Source: Brachypodius melanocephalos (taxonomy: Eukaryota > Chordata > Aves > Passeriformes > Pycnonotidae). From it: a stretch of DNA of 64,000 bases. Of the stretch, positions 24,042 through 36,370 are shown in pieces. The notes under the pieces were generated by a model. It was not told where the DNA came from, did no database searches, and saw only the letters and a program-made list of their open reading frames with translations. The translations under genes were made by a program, and so were the position numbers. The DNA lies in NCBI GenBank assembly GCA_013398615.1, contig VZSR01001685.1, positions 29,203,817 to 29,267,816 of the forward strand. The letters run 5' to 3'. The first letter of the stretch is position 1. Each line of letters opens with the position of its first letter.

Positions 24042-25668
24042 GTTATTGCAGCAGTAATGAAAACCAGTATCTTAACACTGAGATGCTGCATTTTGGGAAT
24101 CATTTACAGACATGTTGTTCTAAACCAGCATTTTCTGTGCAACAGTGAAATGCAGTCTTTACAAAATTATATTATTCAGTAAGGTGATCAAAAATTTACT
24201 CCCTGAGTATATTTATCCACAAGTACAGTAAAAAATGTGAAGTAAAGCCACAGTATTCAAAAATATTAAAGTTGTAGGAGTTAATCTTTAAATTAAAACC
24301 CCGTAGAAACATATTTACTGCATCCTCAGCACTTGTCTGTGGCTTGAGATGCCATAGCATTTTTTAGGATCTCTTTTTAACAGGTGAATTTTCCTGAAGG
24401 GTACAGTTCTAGTAGAAAATCTACAGGATCATATTCCCCTAAATTCCAAGAAAAATATTAATATGAAGTTAATATGACTATTAATATGAATACTAAGACA
24501 TTTTTAAAATATGAGGTTGTCCTATACAATTTGAAGGTATTCACAAAATAAAAAATTCTTTTTAAACTGTATTTTCTGAATTGTATTATTGAGAAAACAT
24601 GATTCTAATTTTAAAACATTTCCAGTAGAATATACTAATTTTAGTACTGACCTTGGAATATGTTGCTTTTTTTTTTTCCTTCCTACCTCATGCAGTAACT
24701 GAAGATGTGGAGAGACTGCCCTCATAGAATGGTGAATGTGATTTTCTTCACTGACACATTGCAAGGAATTCAAGAAAAAACCTGAATCTAGCTTTGGATT
24801 CAGGACTGAATTGTTAAATTAATTTTATCAATAGTGTGAAAAAAACACTCCATTATGATGAGTCAGTCTGTATATTTATTGGTCAGCTGGAAGTTATACT
24901 AAATGTCTTTATAAGCACAGTTGCAGGGGTATGCACCCCACAGTTTTCACTTTATTTTTAAAATTTGTTTCCATAAGTTATATGGTAGTCTCTCAGGAAT
25001 TCTTTTTCTGATATTCTGTTAACTATTATAATTTATATATTTTAATTTTATTCTACAGTTTCAAAGTTGCTTCTGTAATCTTGCTGAAGTACTTCATCCA
25101 TTAATAGAACATTTTTCTTACTGAGAAAGATAATAAGAATAGATAGGAAGATATAAAATTTTAATAGTCTTTTCAAGACTTAATGATGCAAATCAGCCAG
25201 TGCATCTGTGCATATTAATTCCAAGCAATCCTACAGTTATGAAAACAAAAACCTGTTTTTCTAAAACAATGGTAAATGCAATTAACTGAACATTTTAAGG
25301 GAAATTACACTCTTACTTATTTTATTAAACATTTCATAATAATACTGAGGTATTCAATGGCATAAACATCTGGTGTTTATGCTTCTTCTGTGGTACCACA
25401 AGTGACTAATTATTTTCCAGGTGTCATGGAGAAAAAAATTGGTTAATCACCCAGTCAATTTAGCTTATTGTTCAGCAACTGAGAGCTGCTGCTTTAAGTT
25501 TTGTTTGTGTAGGCATATAGAGCTGGATGTGAGTCTGCACATGTGCATGTAACCATACTCTGGACCTTATTCCACTTCATTTTAAAAGATGGAGAGGTTC
25601 AGGCTTTTGCAGTGAAGTTGCGCTGATACAAATCCAGATCAATGACTTAGTGGTTCAGAGAAGAACTT
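24042..25668. other. Single-copy AT-rich DNA
   Basis: A short imperfect repeat of 'ttaatatga' lies at about 24458-24492 and a T-run at about 24668-24678. Nothing else recognised. Confidence 0.5.
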
Positions 25669-25920
25669 AGAGTCACAGAAACATTTAGGTTAGAAAAGAC
25701 CTATAAGACTCCAAGCCTGTTTGTGCCAAATCCACCACTAAACCATTTCCCCAAGCATCACATCTGCATGTCTTCTAAATTCCTCCATGGCTAGTGACTC
25801 AAGCACTTCTCTAGGTAGTCTAGTGCTTGATAACCCCTTTGGTGAAGAATTTTTTCCTAACAACCACTCTAAACCTCTCCTCACCCAGCTTGTGGCCATT
25901 TTCTCCTGTCCTAACTTGAG
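25669..25920 (-). mobile_element. CR1 LINE 3' end (second 3'-UTR type)
   Basis: In reverse complement, a CR1 of the type whose 3' UTR reads, on the plus strand, 'tccaccactaaaccatttcc', 'catctgcatgtcttctaaat' and 'ccatggctagtgactcaagc'. It differs from the 'cttgaacacttccagggatg' type at 9112 and matches the copy at 56472. It opens 'agagtcacagaaacatttag' and is truncated near 25920. Confidence 0.92.
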
Positions 25921-26403
25921 GGTATAGAGCATGAAGGAGCAGATTAAAGAAAACGTAAGTTCTGACACAGATCAGAGAGACAAAAAGATTGAAATATGAA
26001 TCTCCTCTGTAATTCATAATTGCCTAAAATATGCTGAAATGAAGACTTAGGACAAGGTTTTGGTGAACTGGATGATCTGGCCTAACAATGTTTATCTCAA
26101 CCAAGACCATTGCTGAAACTTTCCTTTATAATTATTGTGTCATCACTGATGTATGAAGGGAGAGCAGTTGTGTTTCAAAAGCCACAAATAACACTTCTTT
26201 TCTCAATATTTGACTTTTTGCACAGTTCAGTTACTCATTTGGATCTCCAACAGATACCTACCATTCTGCTATTTAACAGAGCAGGTAGATTCATGGAGGC
26301 TTAAAAAATGTAATTTTTGCACACTGATCTCTAAAGGAGAGTTATTCTTCTGAAATTAAATCTTCTTTTCGTCACCTGATGTTTCTTGGTTTGGAAAGAC
26401 AGG
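25921..26403. other. Single-copy DNA between CR1 and LTR
   Basis: AT-rich; no feature recognised. Confidence 0.5.
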
Positions 26404-27110
26404 TGTCTGCTAAAGAAGGCAGGAACCTCTCTTGGAATGGAGAATTTAAATCCTCTTCCTCCAAACTATTATAATTTTGAAATTAAGGGGCTTTCAACCA
26501 AAGATATGGGAGTAGGAATAACAAGTCTTTACTAAGAAAAATGAAAATCAAAATGTAGTAGTACAAAAAGCAAACAAACAAAAAAGTAAACACTGACAGA
26601 GTCAGAACACAACTTGACACCCTGTTGGTCAGGGTGTTGGCAGCAGTCTAATTAAGTCCTCCTGGAGTGACAGATGTGGCTCTGTTGAAGCAATGCTCCT
26701 GTAGAAGGGTGTAGTTTTCCACTGAAGGTCCAGTGGTGGTGAGATGGATCCAGTCTTCCTCTGGGAATACAGTGGAAACAGGCTGTCCTGGTGCTCCAAA
26801 TCTCAGTTTACATCCACATAGGAATTCTTGGCTCCTCCCAGTGGGTGGAGCATCTCACAATGGGATGATGTAATATTACCAGTCATGCAGTGAGACTTGA
26901 TGGCCCATTAACAGAAGATACCCCCCAGAGAGAGGATGAGTCATGGAAGAGATAAAGAGCACTGCCCCACTTGGTTTTAACAGCTGGCCCATTAACAGAA
27001 GATCCCCCCACCCGGAGTTATGAGGAATGGAAGAGATGAAAAAACACTCCTCCACCTGGTTTTTACAGATGGTAATAGAATACATAGTTTTGGTTACATC
27101 TTGCACTGCA
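26404..27110 (-). mobile_element. Endogenous-retrovirus LTR (passerine family)
   Basis: A 0.7-kb LTR lying in reverse. The plus strand opens 'tgtctgctaaagaaggcagg', then 'ctattataattttgaaatta' and 'gatatgggagtaggaataac'. Read on the minus strand, an AGTAAA poly(A)-signal variant near 26530 follows the promoter half. A hairpin with an 8-bp stem (26617-26624 with 26630-26637, 5-nt loop) lies in the middle. An 84-bp tandem duplication (26902-26985 and 26986-27069) starts with 'ggcccattaacagaagat' in each copy. I know this family from songbird genomes by memory and cannot name it. The right edge is uncertain (27068 to 27114) and no target duplication is convincing. No retroviral gene is attached. 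Confidence 0.75.
26902..27069. repeat. 84-bp tandem duplication inside the LTR
   Basis: Two units, each beginning with an 18-bp identical start and ending in a 'ccacctggtttttaca'-like block. The centres differ by several substitutions, so the duplication is old and probably belongs to the family consensus. Confidence 0.85.
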
Positions 27111-28340
27111 AGCTAAGACAGATGCTATGACTCAAATTCATCCTTCTGCCTATAATTTAAACAGATATATTTATATAGATGCACATGCTGATTTTGAGAA
27201 TAATTTTTGAAATTTTTTCTTACATCCCCAGCCCAACCCTAAGTCTTCCAACTATACAATAAATTTAAAATCAGATATAGAAAAAATTAAGTTTTCTAGA
27301 GTTCCATGTTAATGAAGGATGTGAAAAAGAATCCTTAAAAAAGAATTGAAAAAGTGGTCATAAGCCAAAGAACAGAAGAGGGTGAAGCAGGGTCATATGG
27401 AGTACAAAGATAGCTGCATTGTGTAAATTGACTTGACGCTGATCTTCATCCCTGAGGAATGAAAATTGCCCTTCCTCCTAGGCTGCTCCCTAGTCTTTCT
27501 GCCTCTCATGCCCCCTCATTTTCGCAAACCCACACCTGAGCCCCTCTTATACAGATGATGTGCACCCACACCATGTTCATTTAATGGCTCTTCTCTAACT
27601 TCAGCACAGGTCTACAATGTAAACACGTGTGTGAGCGCAGCCACTTCAGGTACACAAACAGTGACATTTTTTTGTGAAGGATGACAAGTGCAGAATTTCT
27701 CCCTTTCAATCCTTTTATATTAATAGCTTGAATCTGTGGCTTCTTTTTTTTTCATACTGAAGTATGAAAACTTTCAGTACTGAAGTTCAGTGCAACAACT
27801 GTAGTGATTCAGTTGCCCACCAATATTTCCTCTTCTCCCCATGTGCTATTGCAATACCATTTTCATTCTTATTACAGGATAAAACACCTCCTACCTTTTT
27901 GTTTGTTTGTTTGTTTGTTTTTGTAGTATGTATATTTGCTTTATTGTTTTTTTTTCATCAATTACCTTTCTGTTTTGACTTTTTTTCAGTTTTCTTAACA
28001 ATTCTGAAAAAAATATTTTTGGCACATACTTTGCTTGCACCGGAAATTCACAATCACCTGTATTCCTTACAGATAATCATGGTCTGGATTCTTTGCACAT
28101 AATTAATGGATAAAATAATATCTGTGTGTGTCTGTGTGTGTGTGAGGCAGGTAACCACAGCAGGAGGAGGAGAGGTAACATACCGTCTAGGGACAACTTG
28201 TCTCAGCTTGGGTGGTATTTCTGAAGGCCCTCAAGAATGTCATCTCTGTAGCTGTTTCTTGATATCATGTTGACTAGAGTGTTCCAAATGCAGGTTTTCA
28301 TGCTCAGTTGGTGTACTGAATATTAAAAATATTCATTAAA
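27111..28340. other. Single-copy DNA with (GTTT)n at 27897-27922
   Basis: Holds a GTTT repeat of about six units and a short TG-rich stretch at 28119-28145. 112-codon frame 27764-28102 crosses the GTTT repeat and looks spurious. Confidence 0.5.
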
Positions 28341-29266
28341 GGGATCTGAATTGGATGAAGGGATGCGGCGCCTTCTCAGCAAGTTTGCTGATGATACAAA
28401 ACTGGCAGGGATGACTGATACCCCTGCTGTGAGGCTTTTTAGAAGAACCTCAACAGTGTGGAGAGATGGGCAGAAAAAGGATTGTCTGAAATACTTAAAA
28501 AAAAAAAAAAAGAAAAATTCAGGGTCCTCCCCCTGGGAAGGAGTAATCTGAGACACCAAAACAGGCTGGGAGTCAACCTTCTGGAAAACAGCTTTGTGAA
28601 GGAGGACCTGGGGGTCCTGGTGGGCAACAAACTGTCCATGAGCCAGCAGTGCGTCCTTGTGGCCAAGAAGGTCGGTGGTACCGTGGGGTGTGTTAGGAAG
28701 AGCATTGCTAGCAAGTCAGTGAAGGTGATTCTGCTCCTCTGCTCATCTCTGGTTAGAACACATCTGGAGTGCTGTGTCCAGTTTTGGCTCCTCAGTACAA
28801 GAGAGACATGGAGCAGGTCCAGCAGAGGGGTACAAAGTTGACAAGACACCAGAGCATCTCGCTTATGAGGAAAGGCTGAGGGAAACCAGGCCTGTTCAGC
28901 CTTGAGGAAAGATGACTGAGAGGAGATCCCATCCATGTCTATCTCTGTCTGAAAGGAGGGTGCCAGGAGGATGGAGTCAGGCTCTGCTCAGTGGTGCTGA
29001 GCAATAGGGCAAGAGATAATGGGCAGAAAGTGATGTACAGGAAGACCCACCTGAATATGAGGAAGGACTCGTTTGCTGTGCAGGTGGCTGAGCACTGGAA
29101 CACATTGCCCAGAGAGGCTGTGCAGTCTCCTTCACTGGAGATATTCAAGAATTATCTAGATGCAATCCTGTGCCATGTGCTCTGGGATTACCCTGCTTGA
29201 GCAGGGAGGTTGGACCAGACGACCCCCCGTGATCCTTTTCAACCTTATCATTCTGTGATTTTCTGA
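28341..29266 (+). mobile_element. CR1 LINE, ~0.93 kb with end of ORF2
   Basis: A 5'-truncated CR1 holding the last part of the reverse-transcriptase ORF2, the 3' UTR and the tail 'ttatcattctgtgattttct'. It is interrupted by an A15 run at 28497-28511, where consensus sequence appears to be missing. The 3' UTR ('ctgtgcaggtggctgagcac', 'gacgaccccccgtgatcctt') differs from the other copies here, so it is a different CR1 subfamily. It is dead: frames shift between the FADD region and the C-terminal region. Confidence 0.92.
28351..28841 (+). pseudogene. CR1 ORF2 remnant (reverse transcriptase C-terminal part)
   Basis: The first frame gives LSKFADDTKLAG, the catalytic motif C of non-LTR reverse transcriptases (FADD codons at 28384-28395). 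Past the A15 run a second frame carries KEDLGVLVGNKLSMSQQC and LVRTHLECCVQFW, typical of the CR1 ORF2 C-terminus. The two frames are out of register (28351 and 28458 are in different phases), so the protein is broken. Fragment of a LINE enzyme, not a host gene. Confidence 0.88.
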
Positions 29267-32090
29267 TCTTCAGGTCCAACCAAATTATTAGGATCATAGT
29301 GGCTAAATCATAGTCCAGGTGTATGAACTTAGGGAAGTTACTATTCTTGCTCAACTTGACATATGGACAGAACTCAGTAGAAAACTTAGAAATAGATTTT
29401 CACACAGCCCCTGGGGGAAGCAGAACTGCCATGTTAACCCTAGGCCTGACCCTGTGGTTGTGGCCTGGCTCTTCCCACAGGCTTTATTAGTGTTCTGAAA
29501 AACAGACAGACGGATGAGACAGATGGAAGAGTTGTGCTGATCAAACAAGGTGTCAGTGGCAGGCAGTGTAAGCCTCAGCAGATGCTGGGTTTTAGTGCTG
29601 TCCTGCTCTCACCATCACACCACATGGAAAACATCTGTCCTGTTCTCTGTAAGGTCAAGCCAGAGGGAAGAGTCGGCTTGATCCTAACTCATCTTTCTTG
29701 CATTGCCCAATGTAGAGACCAGTCACAGGCTGTTTCCAAAACTGTAACACGGTTACAGATCCCATGAATGATCTGTACACCAGATTTTGGTCTTGGGACA
29801 GCACTATGAGTCTATATAGGGTATTCAGGGCATCCAGCTATTCATGATCAGCAGCCTACGATGTAAGGAAGCAGATCTTGGTGTCCTGGACAGTCAGAGG
29901 TAAGTAATCAGAGTCCTCAAACTACTTAATCTTCTAGAGGTAAGCATTTAGACATCATTACAACATCCTTTCAGTAATGATATGAACATGTGGCATCTAT
30001 TTGCCCAGGGTAGTCAAAATTCTGAATACAGACCCTTGTTTAAATGGAATAAAGCAGAAATCAAGTTTGCAACATCTTTAAATGAAAATACTCTTAACAA
30101 ATCTGGATCTAGCAATTCTTTTTCATAGTCTGACATTGTCTTAGCATGTTGAAATTCAAGACATATTATGATATTACCCTTTTCCTTTTTCTCCCTTAAA
30201 AATGCTTTAATGGCCTTTAAAACCAGCATAATCAAGCCATGATTCTATTGTCAACATTCTAGAATAAAGCTTGCTCTTTAGAATTTAGCTATTAGGCAAC
30301 ATAGTCACGTTTTCTTTCAACTGTGCTGTGAACACAGAATAAATGGCTTGTGATGTTTAGCACTCTTGGTTAAAATCCCATTTTTACGGTTCAAGAAAAG
30401 TGCTATGACCCATTCACTGCAACTACTGATTTATCTGCACGGCAGCTTGGGTACCAAACCAGTTTTAAAACACTTCTGAAAACATCAAATATGTTATGAC
30501 TTAAACGCAAACAACAACAACAAAATAACATTGTTGAGTTTCTGGCAAGTGTAAAAATTCAGAGAATTTCTTAGGAAAACTGAATGCAAACAAAACAATG
30601 TATGTAGATTTAAAGGCACCTTGAGTGTGAGAGAATTTGTCACCAGTAGGGAAGAATTATCATACCTTAATGTAAGAGGGCAAATTTAGGCACTCAGATG
30701 TATGAAAATATCAAAGACAATTAAATATTTAAATTACTTTTTCCCCTAAAACATCCTGAAAAATCTCCCTTAGTGAGTTCACACAATGGGAAAAGCTAGG
30801 AATATATTTACACTCTTGGCTATCTCACTACAACCAATCCAACCAACATCAGGCTGACTGGAAATGTGTGACAGTCACACAACATGGAATGGTTCCCAGT
30901 TCCAGCCTGGTTATGGATGCCTGTGCAACTCTTGTTTTGAAATTTTTCAAAATTACGGAGTATACAAAGCTAAGCTGTCACACCTGGAAGATCTGTTGAT
31001 CTGAAAATCTCCTGTGTATGCCTCAATAGAATGTTACTCCTCATCCTGGACTTCTAAAATTTTCTTCTGTATAAATTTTATTCAACTAGGTTTGAACTTT
31101 TCTTTTCAAGAATAAATATAAAAGGCAGATGTGAGCTCTCTGTCACCAGTCCCAGGACAGGACTATACCCTTCTGTGATACAGTCAAATTCATGGGCTTT
31201 CCTTTGCTCCATCACACTCTGTGTCATTCTTTATGTGGCAGGAAATACATTGCTAATGAAATATATTTCTTTACTGAAAGACAATTTGACAAGGGAAAAC
31301 TATCTGCTGTTAGATGTGTGGAAAAATTAATTTAGAGCTGTCTTGGATATCCTTAACAAGAGAGAATTTTACAAAAAACTGCAGCAAATTTATCTAAATT
31401 TTACAACTCATATTTCTAGTATTTAAGTCCAAGTGTATGATTTAGAAGAACTTTTCTTTAAAACTGTGCTTTTAAACAGAGACCAAACAACAATTTTCCA
31501 GTGCTGAGGTGGTTCCTCTCTCTTTTCCATGCCTCTCCTGATGAGCCAGAGGGTTCACCTTCCTTGGCAGCGATTCACTCTTCAAAAAGGATGGTGCGGT
31601 CAGCTGTGCTTCAACCTGTGGCAAGTCCCTGGCTGCACTATGAGAACACTGAGGAGCTGCTCTGTCTCTGACCTGTGCCCAGGAGGCTTCAAAAGGAGCA
31701 CAGCTTTGACCTTATTCTGGCCAGCAGATGCGGTTGAGCTGGCATTCCTCCAGGAACAGAGAGATTCTGCACTGCCCACGTTCAAGGCCATGTGCAGGAA
31801 GCTAAAACAATCCTCCAGTGTTATAGACATGTTACAAGAGCTCAGTGAATATTGCAAAACTGTCCTTTAGAACAACACAGAGTTGATGAATCAAAAGTAT
31901 CTATCATACTGTGTTGTTTTGAGGAGGAATTTTGTTATCCTGCTGAAATTCTGCTGAAACAAGGGAAGAAACCTGAGCAATAATATTAGACAGCTTTATT
32001 TTACAGGTAGAAGTTGTTTGTTTAACCTCCAGCTTTGTTAAAATATTAACAATAGTTTATTACAAGAATTTGTATAGTGTATTCTATATA
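29267..32090. other. Single-copy DNA, unassigned frames
   Basis: 29350-29770 is moderately GC-rich and has an acceptor-like 'ggctcttcccacag' at about 29467-29480, but no coding frame follows. A GC-richer open frame of 113 codons lies at 31529-31870 (plus strand), with no family recognised. Confidence 0.4.
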
Positions 32091-32365
32091 ATCCTAGGAT
32101 CATTGAATCAAGTATTTTGGAAGGGACTTCCAAATGTTATCTACTTCAACCTACCGATCAGAAAAGTTCTGAGTAAGGCAAATTGCTCAGGGCCCTGTAG
32201 AGTGAAATATTTTGTGCCTCCAAGGATGGATATTTCACAGCTTTCTGAGCAACTAGCCCAGTGTCTTATTATGTTTGTAGTGATTACCTTATTTCCTTAT
32301 CAAGTCAGTTTCCCATATTCCAAGCTACGCCCATTGTCTTTACTTCTACAGTACATTTCTGACCT
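32091..32365 (-). mobile_element. CR1 LINE 3' end, old
   Basis: Diverged. The plus strand opens 'atcctaggatcattgaatca', then 'ttttggaagggacttccaaa', 'attgctcagggccctgtaga' and 'ctccaaggatggatatttca'. It fades after about 32360. Many substitutions suggest an old insertion. Confidence 0.75.
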
Positions 32366-32482
32366 CTGCTTTTCTTTCAGACCTATGTCTTCCATCATTT
32401 AAATGCATTAACACTGGCTTATGGAACCAAAGATCTGAAATTAATCAGATCTAAAGGAACAAAGACATATATATCCAACCTC

Positions 32483-32488
32483 CTTCAG
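32483..32488 (+). repeat. 6-bp target-site duplication, left copy (cttcag)
   Basis: The hexamer cttcag sits directly left of the solo LTR and again at 32794-32799 directly right of it. Confidence 0.85.
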
Positions 32489-32793
32489 TGTCGTTATAGG
32501 ACACAAAATGAATAACACGCACAGTCAAGTTGTCGGGACAAAAAGAGGGAAGTTTAATTTCCTACTTGGGTTTATATAGTTTTTGACAATGAACATGTAT
32601 TGGAGAATGAGGTTGCCACCTCTCCAACTACACTGGTCAAACTAGAAGTCTTTCATTTATTCCCTCCTTAGAGAGAAGAATGTAAACAAAAAGGAACAGT
32701 TACAATAACAAGTGCACTGTTTACGTAAAAATCTGTGAGAAACTCCATTGCAAAAATGCAAACATCAGAAGGCTGAAAAAGATCAGGGCGACA
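32489..32793 (-). mobile_element. Solo ERVK-like LTR, 305 bp
   Basis: Fully delimited. The plus strand runs from TGTCG to CGACA, so the ends are a 5-bp inverted repeat with the canonical TG...CA. It is flanked by a perfect 6-bp repeat cttcag, the duplication size typical of class II (ERVK-like) integrations. In the minus orientation a TATA box ACTATATAAA (about 32571-32581) is followed closely by a poly(A)-signal variant ATTAAA (32553-32558), implying a very short R region. No internal retroviral sequence exists, so the copy is a recombination-derived solo LTR. Intact ends and perfect duplication suggest it is relatively young. The class call rests on duplication size and length. Confidence 0.88.
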
Positions 32794-32799
32794 CTTCAG

Positions 32800-35700
32800 C
32801 AACTTCCTTATTCTTCAAAGAACCTGGCAAACCGTTCCCTAGTTCTTTATCACTAAAAAGGTTGCACATCCAAGGGGAGAACAGATTCATCACCAGGTGA
32901 TTTTTGGGTCCTTTAGTTCGACTTCTGAGCAGTCTCTTTGACAAAGACTTGAAATGGAACTTACGAGGTGGTGAACTTGGGACTGAGATTTCCAACCTGA
33001 CAAGGACTTTTGATGAACCTTCTCTCTCTTTCAGAAGCCCAGCAGTTCTCAAAGTACTAAAAGACATTTCTCCTAGGCATAGCAAAGTCTTACCTTGTGT
33101 CAGCACCAGCCTTCTTCAGTTCATTCTTCTGTTCCTTTCCTAATTACTTCATCTACACTTGGCATGTTCAGCAGGTATCTCAGGAGGAAGTCCACATGGC
33201 TCAGACCATTAGGCTCTTTTAATCTGTGGCCTGAGGTAGGGTTGAAACACCTCTTTATATTACTCATACTTGTTTCCTTTCAGAACAATGAAAGGTCACC
33301 TGTACTTTAGGTTCTCAATGAAATCAGGTAGGAAAAATCCCCAGAGCACACTACCTTGTGTTTCTTTCTCAGTACTGATAAAAAAAAAAAAAAGTCTTAC
33401 ATTTTCATTGGATTTCTTTAGCTTATGGATATAAAATGAATTTTTTGAAAAGAACTGGTGGAATAATTGCCAATATGTTTATAAAGGTAGATTTTTCTCC
33501 ACTGAGGTTTGAAAAAATACTTTGATATTTACATATTTTCCTTTGCTATTACAACTCATTGAAAAAAAGATCATTTTATAAGAAGAAAATTCTAGAGCCT
33601 CTCAGATAACCTCAGATGTCATGAGATTCTGTCTTTTATTTATTTGAATTTGTCAGAGCAAAACGGTTACCTTGATAACTGCATATGCTGCCTGTACAAC
33701 ATCCACACAGTGACTTGACAAAAGGATGTCATGGAAGGACCCCAATGATACTCAAACGATTTTCAGATACCTACTTCTTTGAAGACAAAAGAAAAACAAA
33801 TCTTGCCAGGTAGAGTTTTGGGGTTTTTTGGCCTGAACTTCACAAATATCAAACAACAAACCCTGGGAGAAAATGCTATTGGAAACTTTAGTGATCCAGG
33901 TGCCTCTCTAGTCAGGTAATTAACAATTGCTGTGGATGTTGAATGTCACCAGGTATAGAATCCTCTGTGAATCTTGTCACAGATGTCTTGTCCCAGGTCT
34001 TGTCTTCTGGTGAAGGTTTTCAAACTATCAAGGCAGTATTTCTCTAGCTTTAACAGGAATTGAACTCATCTGCACTGATTTGAATCTCAGTCTTCCATCT
34101 GTTAAGTGTTGTCAAGACATTGCTTTCTCACACAGAGGAGTTTATAAAGTCAGCGACACTGTAATTTTAGGATGTTTTCAGATTCTTGTGGTAGTGGGAG
34201 CTATATATGTAAATAAGCTAATGAATTGTCTATACTGAAAAAGAAGCAACCTCTCCTACCAGGAAAACCAAAACAGACCTTTAAAAATCAATATAATACT
34301 TGTTCTGGAGCTTGCATGCATTATAGCATACACTTCAAATTGACTTAGTTACATTAGGAAAAAGTAGATGTATCATTTTATAGAAAATCAATGTAATGTG
34401 GAAGTCCTACTGAGTCACACATGTGAGATTGTTCCTTTAGGTCACTACAGGAGTAAAACTCAGCTTCAGTTTCCAAGAATACACATACCCATCACTAGTT
34501 TCACTAAATAACAGTAAAATTTAAAGATATATGAGCCAGTCTAATTAATTACATTTAAAAAGAGCTGTAATTGAGAGATTAATAAAGGGAATTTGGGCTT
34601 TGCCTTAGCCTTTTTCTATCTTGTCCAAATTGTGAGAACTGTCTTTCTTTTCTCCGTGTCTGGCAATAATTCAGATTAATAATAAGGTGCCCTGTACATA
34701 TTTACTTGGTGTTTTCTTCTTCTTGAATTTTTTCATCCTAGCACAAAAACCAGTGACTTTCTCTTCCCTACCCCCTATACTTTTCAGTACTGTTTAGGCT
34801 TTTTTCCAACTTCAGATCTTTTGGATATCATCCAAGTAGGATATAAAGGTCAGTAGGTCAGTAAGGTATAGTCTAGATGAATCTCTTCATTAAGTGCTGC
34901 TTACAAGTTGGCTCAAGGATATTTCCTCTAATCCCAAATGGAATATGATGGCTTAACATCTCTATTAGGTACTCTTGACAATGAAATCAAAACAAGAAAC
35001 AAATTTGACCTGGTTCCATCAGTTGCAATGGGGCCTGGTGTAGCATACCACTGGTTTTGCCTCCAGTTTTGGAAGTAAATTTCTTTAGGGTTTTTTTTTT
35101 TTTTTTTCAAAGATTGGATTACTTTAATATAGTGGTTTACATATTCTTCTCCAGAAAGAGATCTGAAATGCAAGTTGTTGTCTGAGTCCACTGACCACAC
35201 TGCTACAATTACCTTGTCTAAAATCAATTCCATAACAAAATATTTTGGAATAATCTATCTCAGAAGAGTTTCTTTCACACCATTCATGTAGGCAGGCACA
35301 GTCCAATCCATTCTTGAATTTATCAGAAACCACAGGGTGTCCATTAGTTTTTGATACCCAAAGAATTGACATGTGTTTGTTATTTTGCTGTCTGCTCTGC
35401 AGGGGTATTTACCATGAGGTGAAACAGGCATTTATCTTCAAGGAATGAAGCATTTTCTTACGTATTTTTTCTGCAGCTTAACTTCAAAGCAGCTCTCACA
35501 GCCTTTGTGTGCCTATCCAGTGCTATAGGATAGTATATGCATTTCCTGTACAAGTGATCTCTTTTATGACAGAACTCAAGCAGATAATAGAACTCCAAAT
35601 ACTGACTCTGTCTCAATTGCTTTCAATAATTCACAGGACAAAAAGGTCATAACGCAAAGCAAGCATTACTCAGGAGCAGGAACATTTACACGAAGACACA

Positions 35701-36310
35701 GTTTGTGACTGAGTCTCACAAAACAAAAAGTGGGGATGTGAGAGAAAACAGCCTAAGAGCAATGTGGTATTTACAGTCTTATATTTTATATTAGGCATTT
35801 TTTTCCCCTTTGCATCTAAACTTCTACACCAGCTTTGATTTTCTTGAAAGAGTGATTAAACTCTTTGGTGCAAGTTCACACTTGTTTTTCTGCAGAGAAC
35901 AGATAGATAGAGCAATATTTCAGTCTGATCACTGATTTAGACTTCATTGTATTAATCATCATGTGAACTGCTGATCCATGTGGCTAATTATAGCAGCAAA
36001 TCTTTATTCCCTTTTGCTCAGAAAAGTTGTTAATAAAAAACTTACTTTCTTATCAGAAAGGTAGTATGAAAAAAAGCCTTGTGGGTTTTTTGTTCACTTT
36101 GTATTAATTTCTTTTCTCTTTCTGAAGCAAGAATGAAATAAGCATCAGTTCTTTAACTGAGAATTGACTGGTGTTGTGTTTTTTGTTCTAGTTGCTTAGC
36201 AGCAGCAATGCAGGCACATGGGTGTGTCTGCTTCCAGGGCACTTCCACTGGGATTTGAGCTCTTCAGGGCATTTTCCACATTATTGAGATAATGTTGAAT
36301 CAGATGTTCT
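32800..36310. other. Single-copy DNA with A14 and T17 runs
   Basis: Contains an A-run at 33380-33393 and a T17 run at 35091-35107. Two overlapping minus-strand frames (35124-35372 and 34928-35233) lie beside the T17 run; neither is recognised. 32800-33310 carries frames of 70-107 codons on both strands, also unrecognised. Confidence 0.4.
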
Positions 36311-36370
36311 TTAAAAAAAAAACAACAAAAAAACCCCCAAAAAACCAAAAACCAAAGCAAAAAGCAAACC
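36311..36370. repeat. A/C-rich low-complexity tract
   Basis: A-runs broken by C: AACAAC, ACCCCCA, AACCAAA. This is the complement of the T/G-rich tracts seen elsewhere in the window. Confidence 0.9.

Noticed and set aside
26396..27121. aagacag repeated on both sides of the 0.7-kb LTR
   Set aside because: The interval it brackets does not have TG...CA ends, so a 7-bp chance match is more likely than a target duplication.
29467..29570. Possible exon after an acceptor-like cttcccacag
   Set aside because: No open frame with a recognisable product and no matching donor; acceptor-like strings are common.
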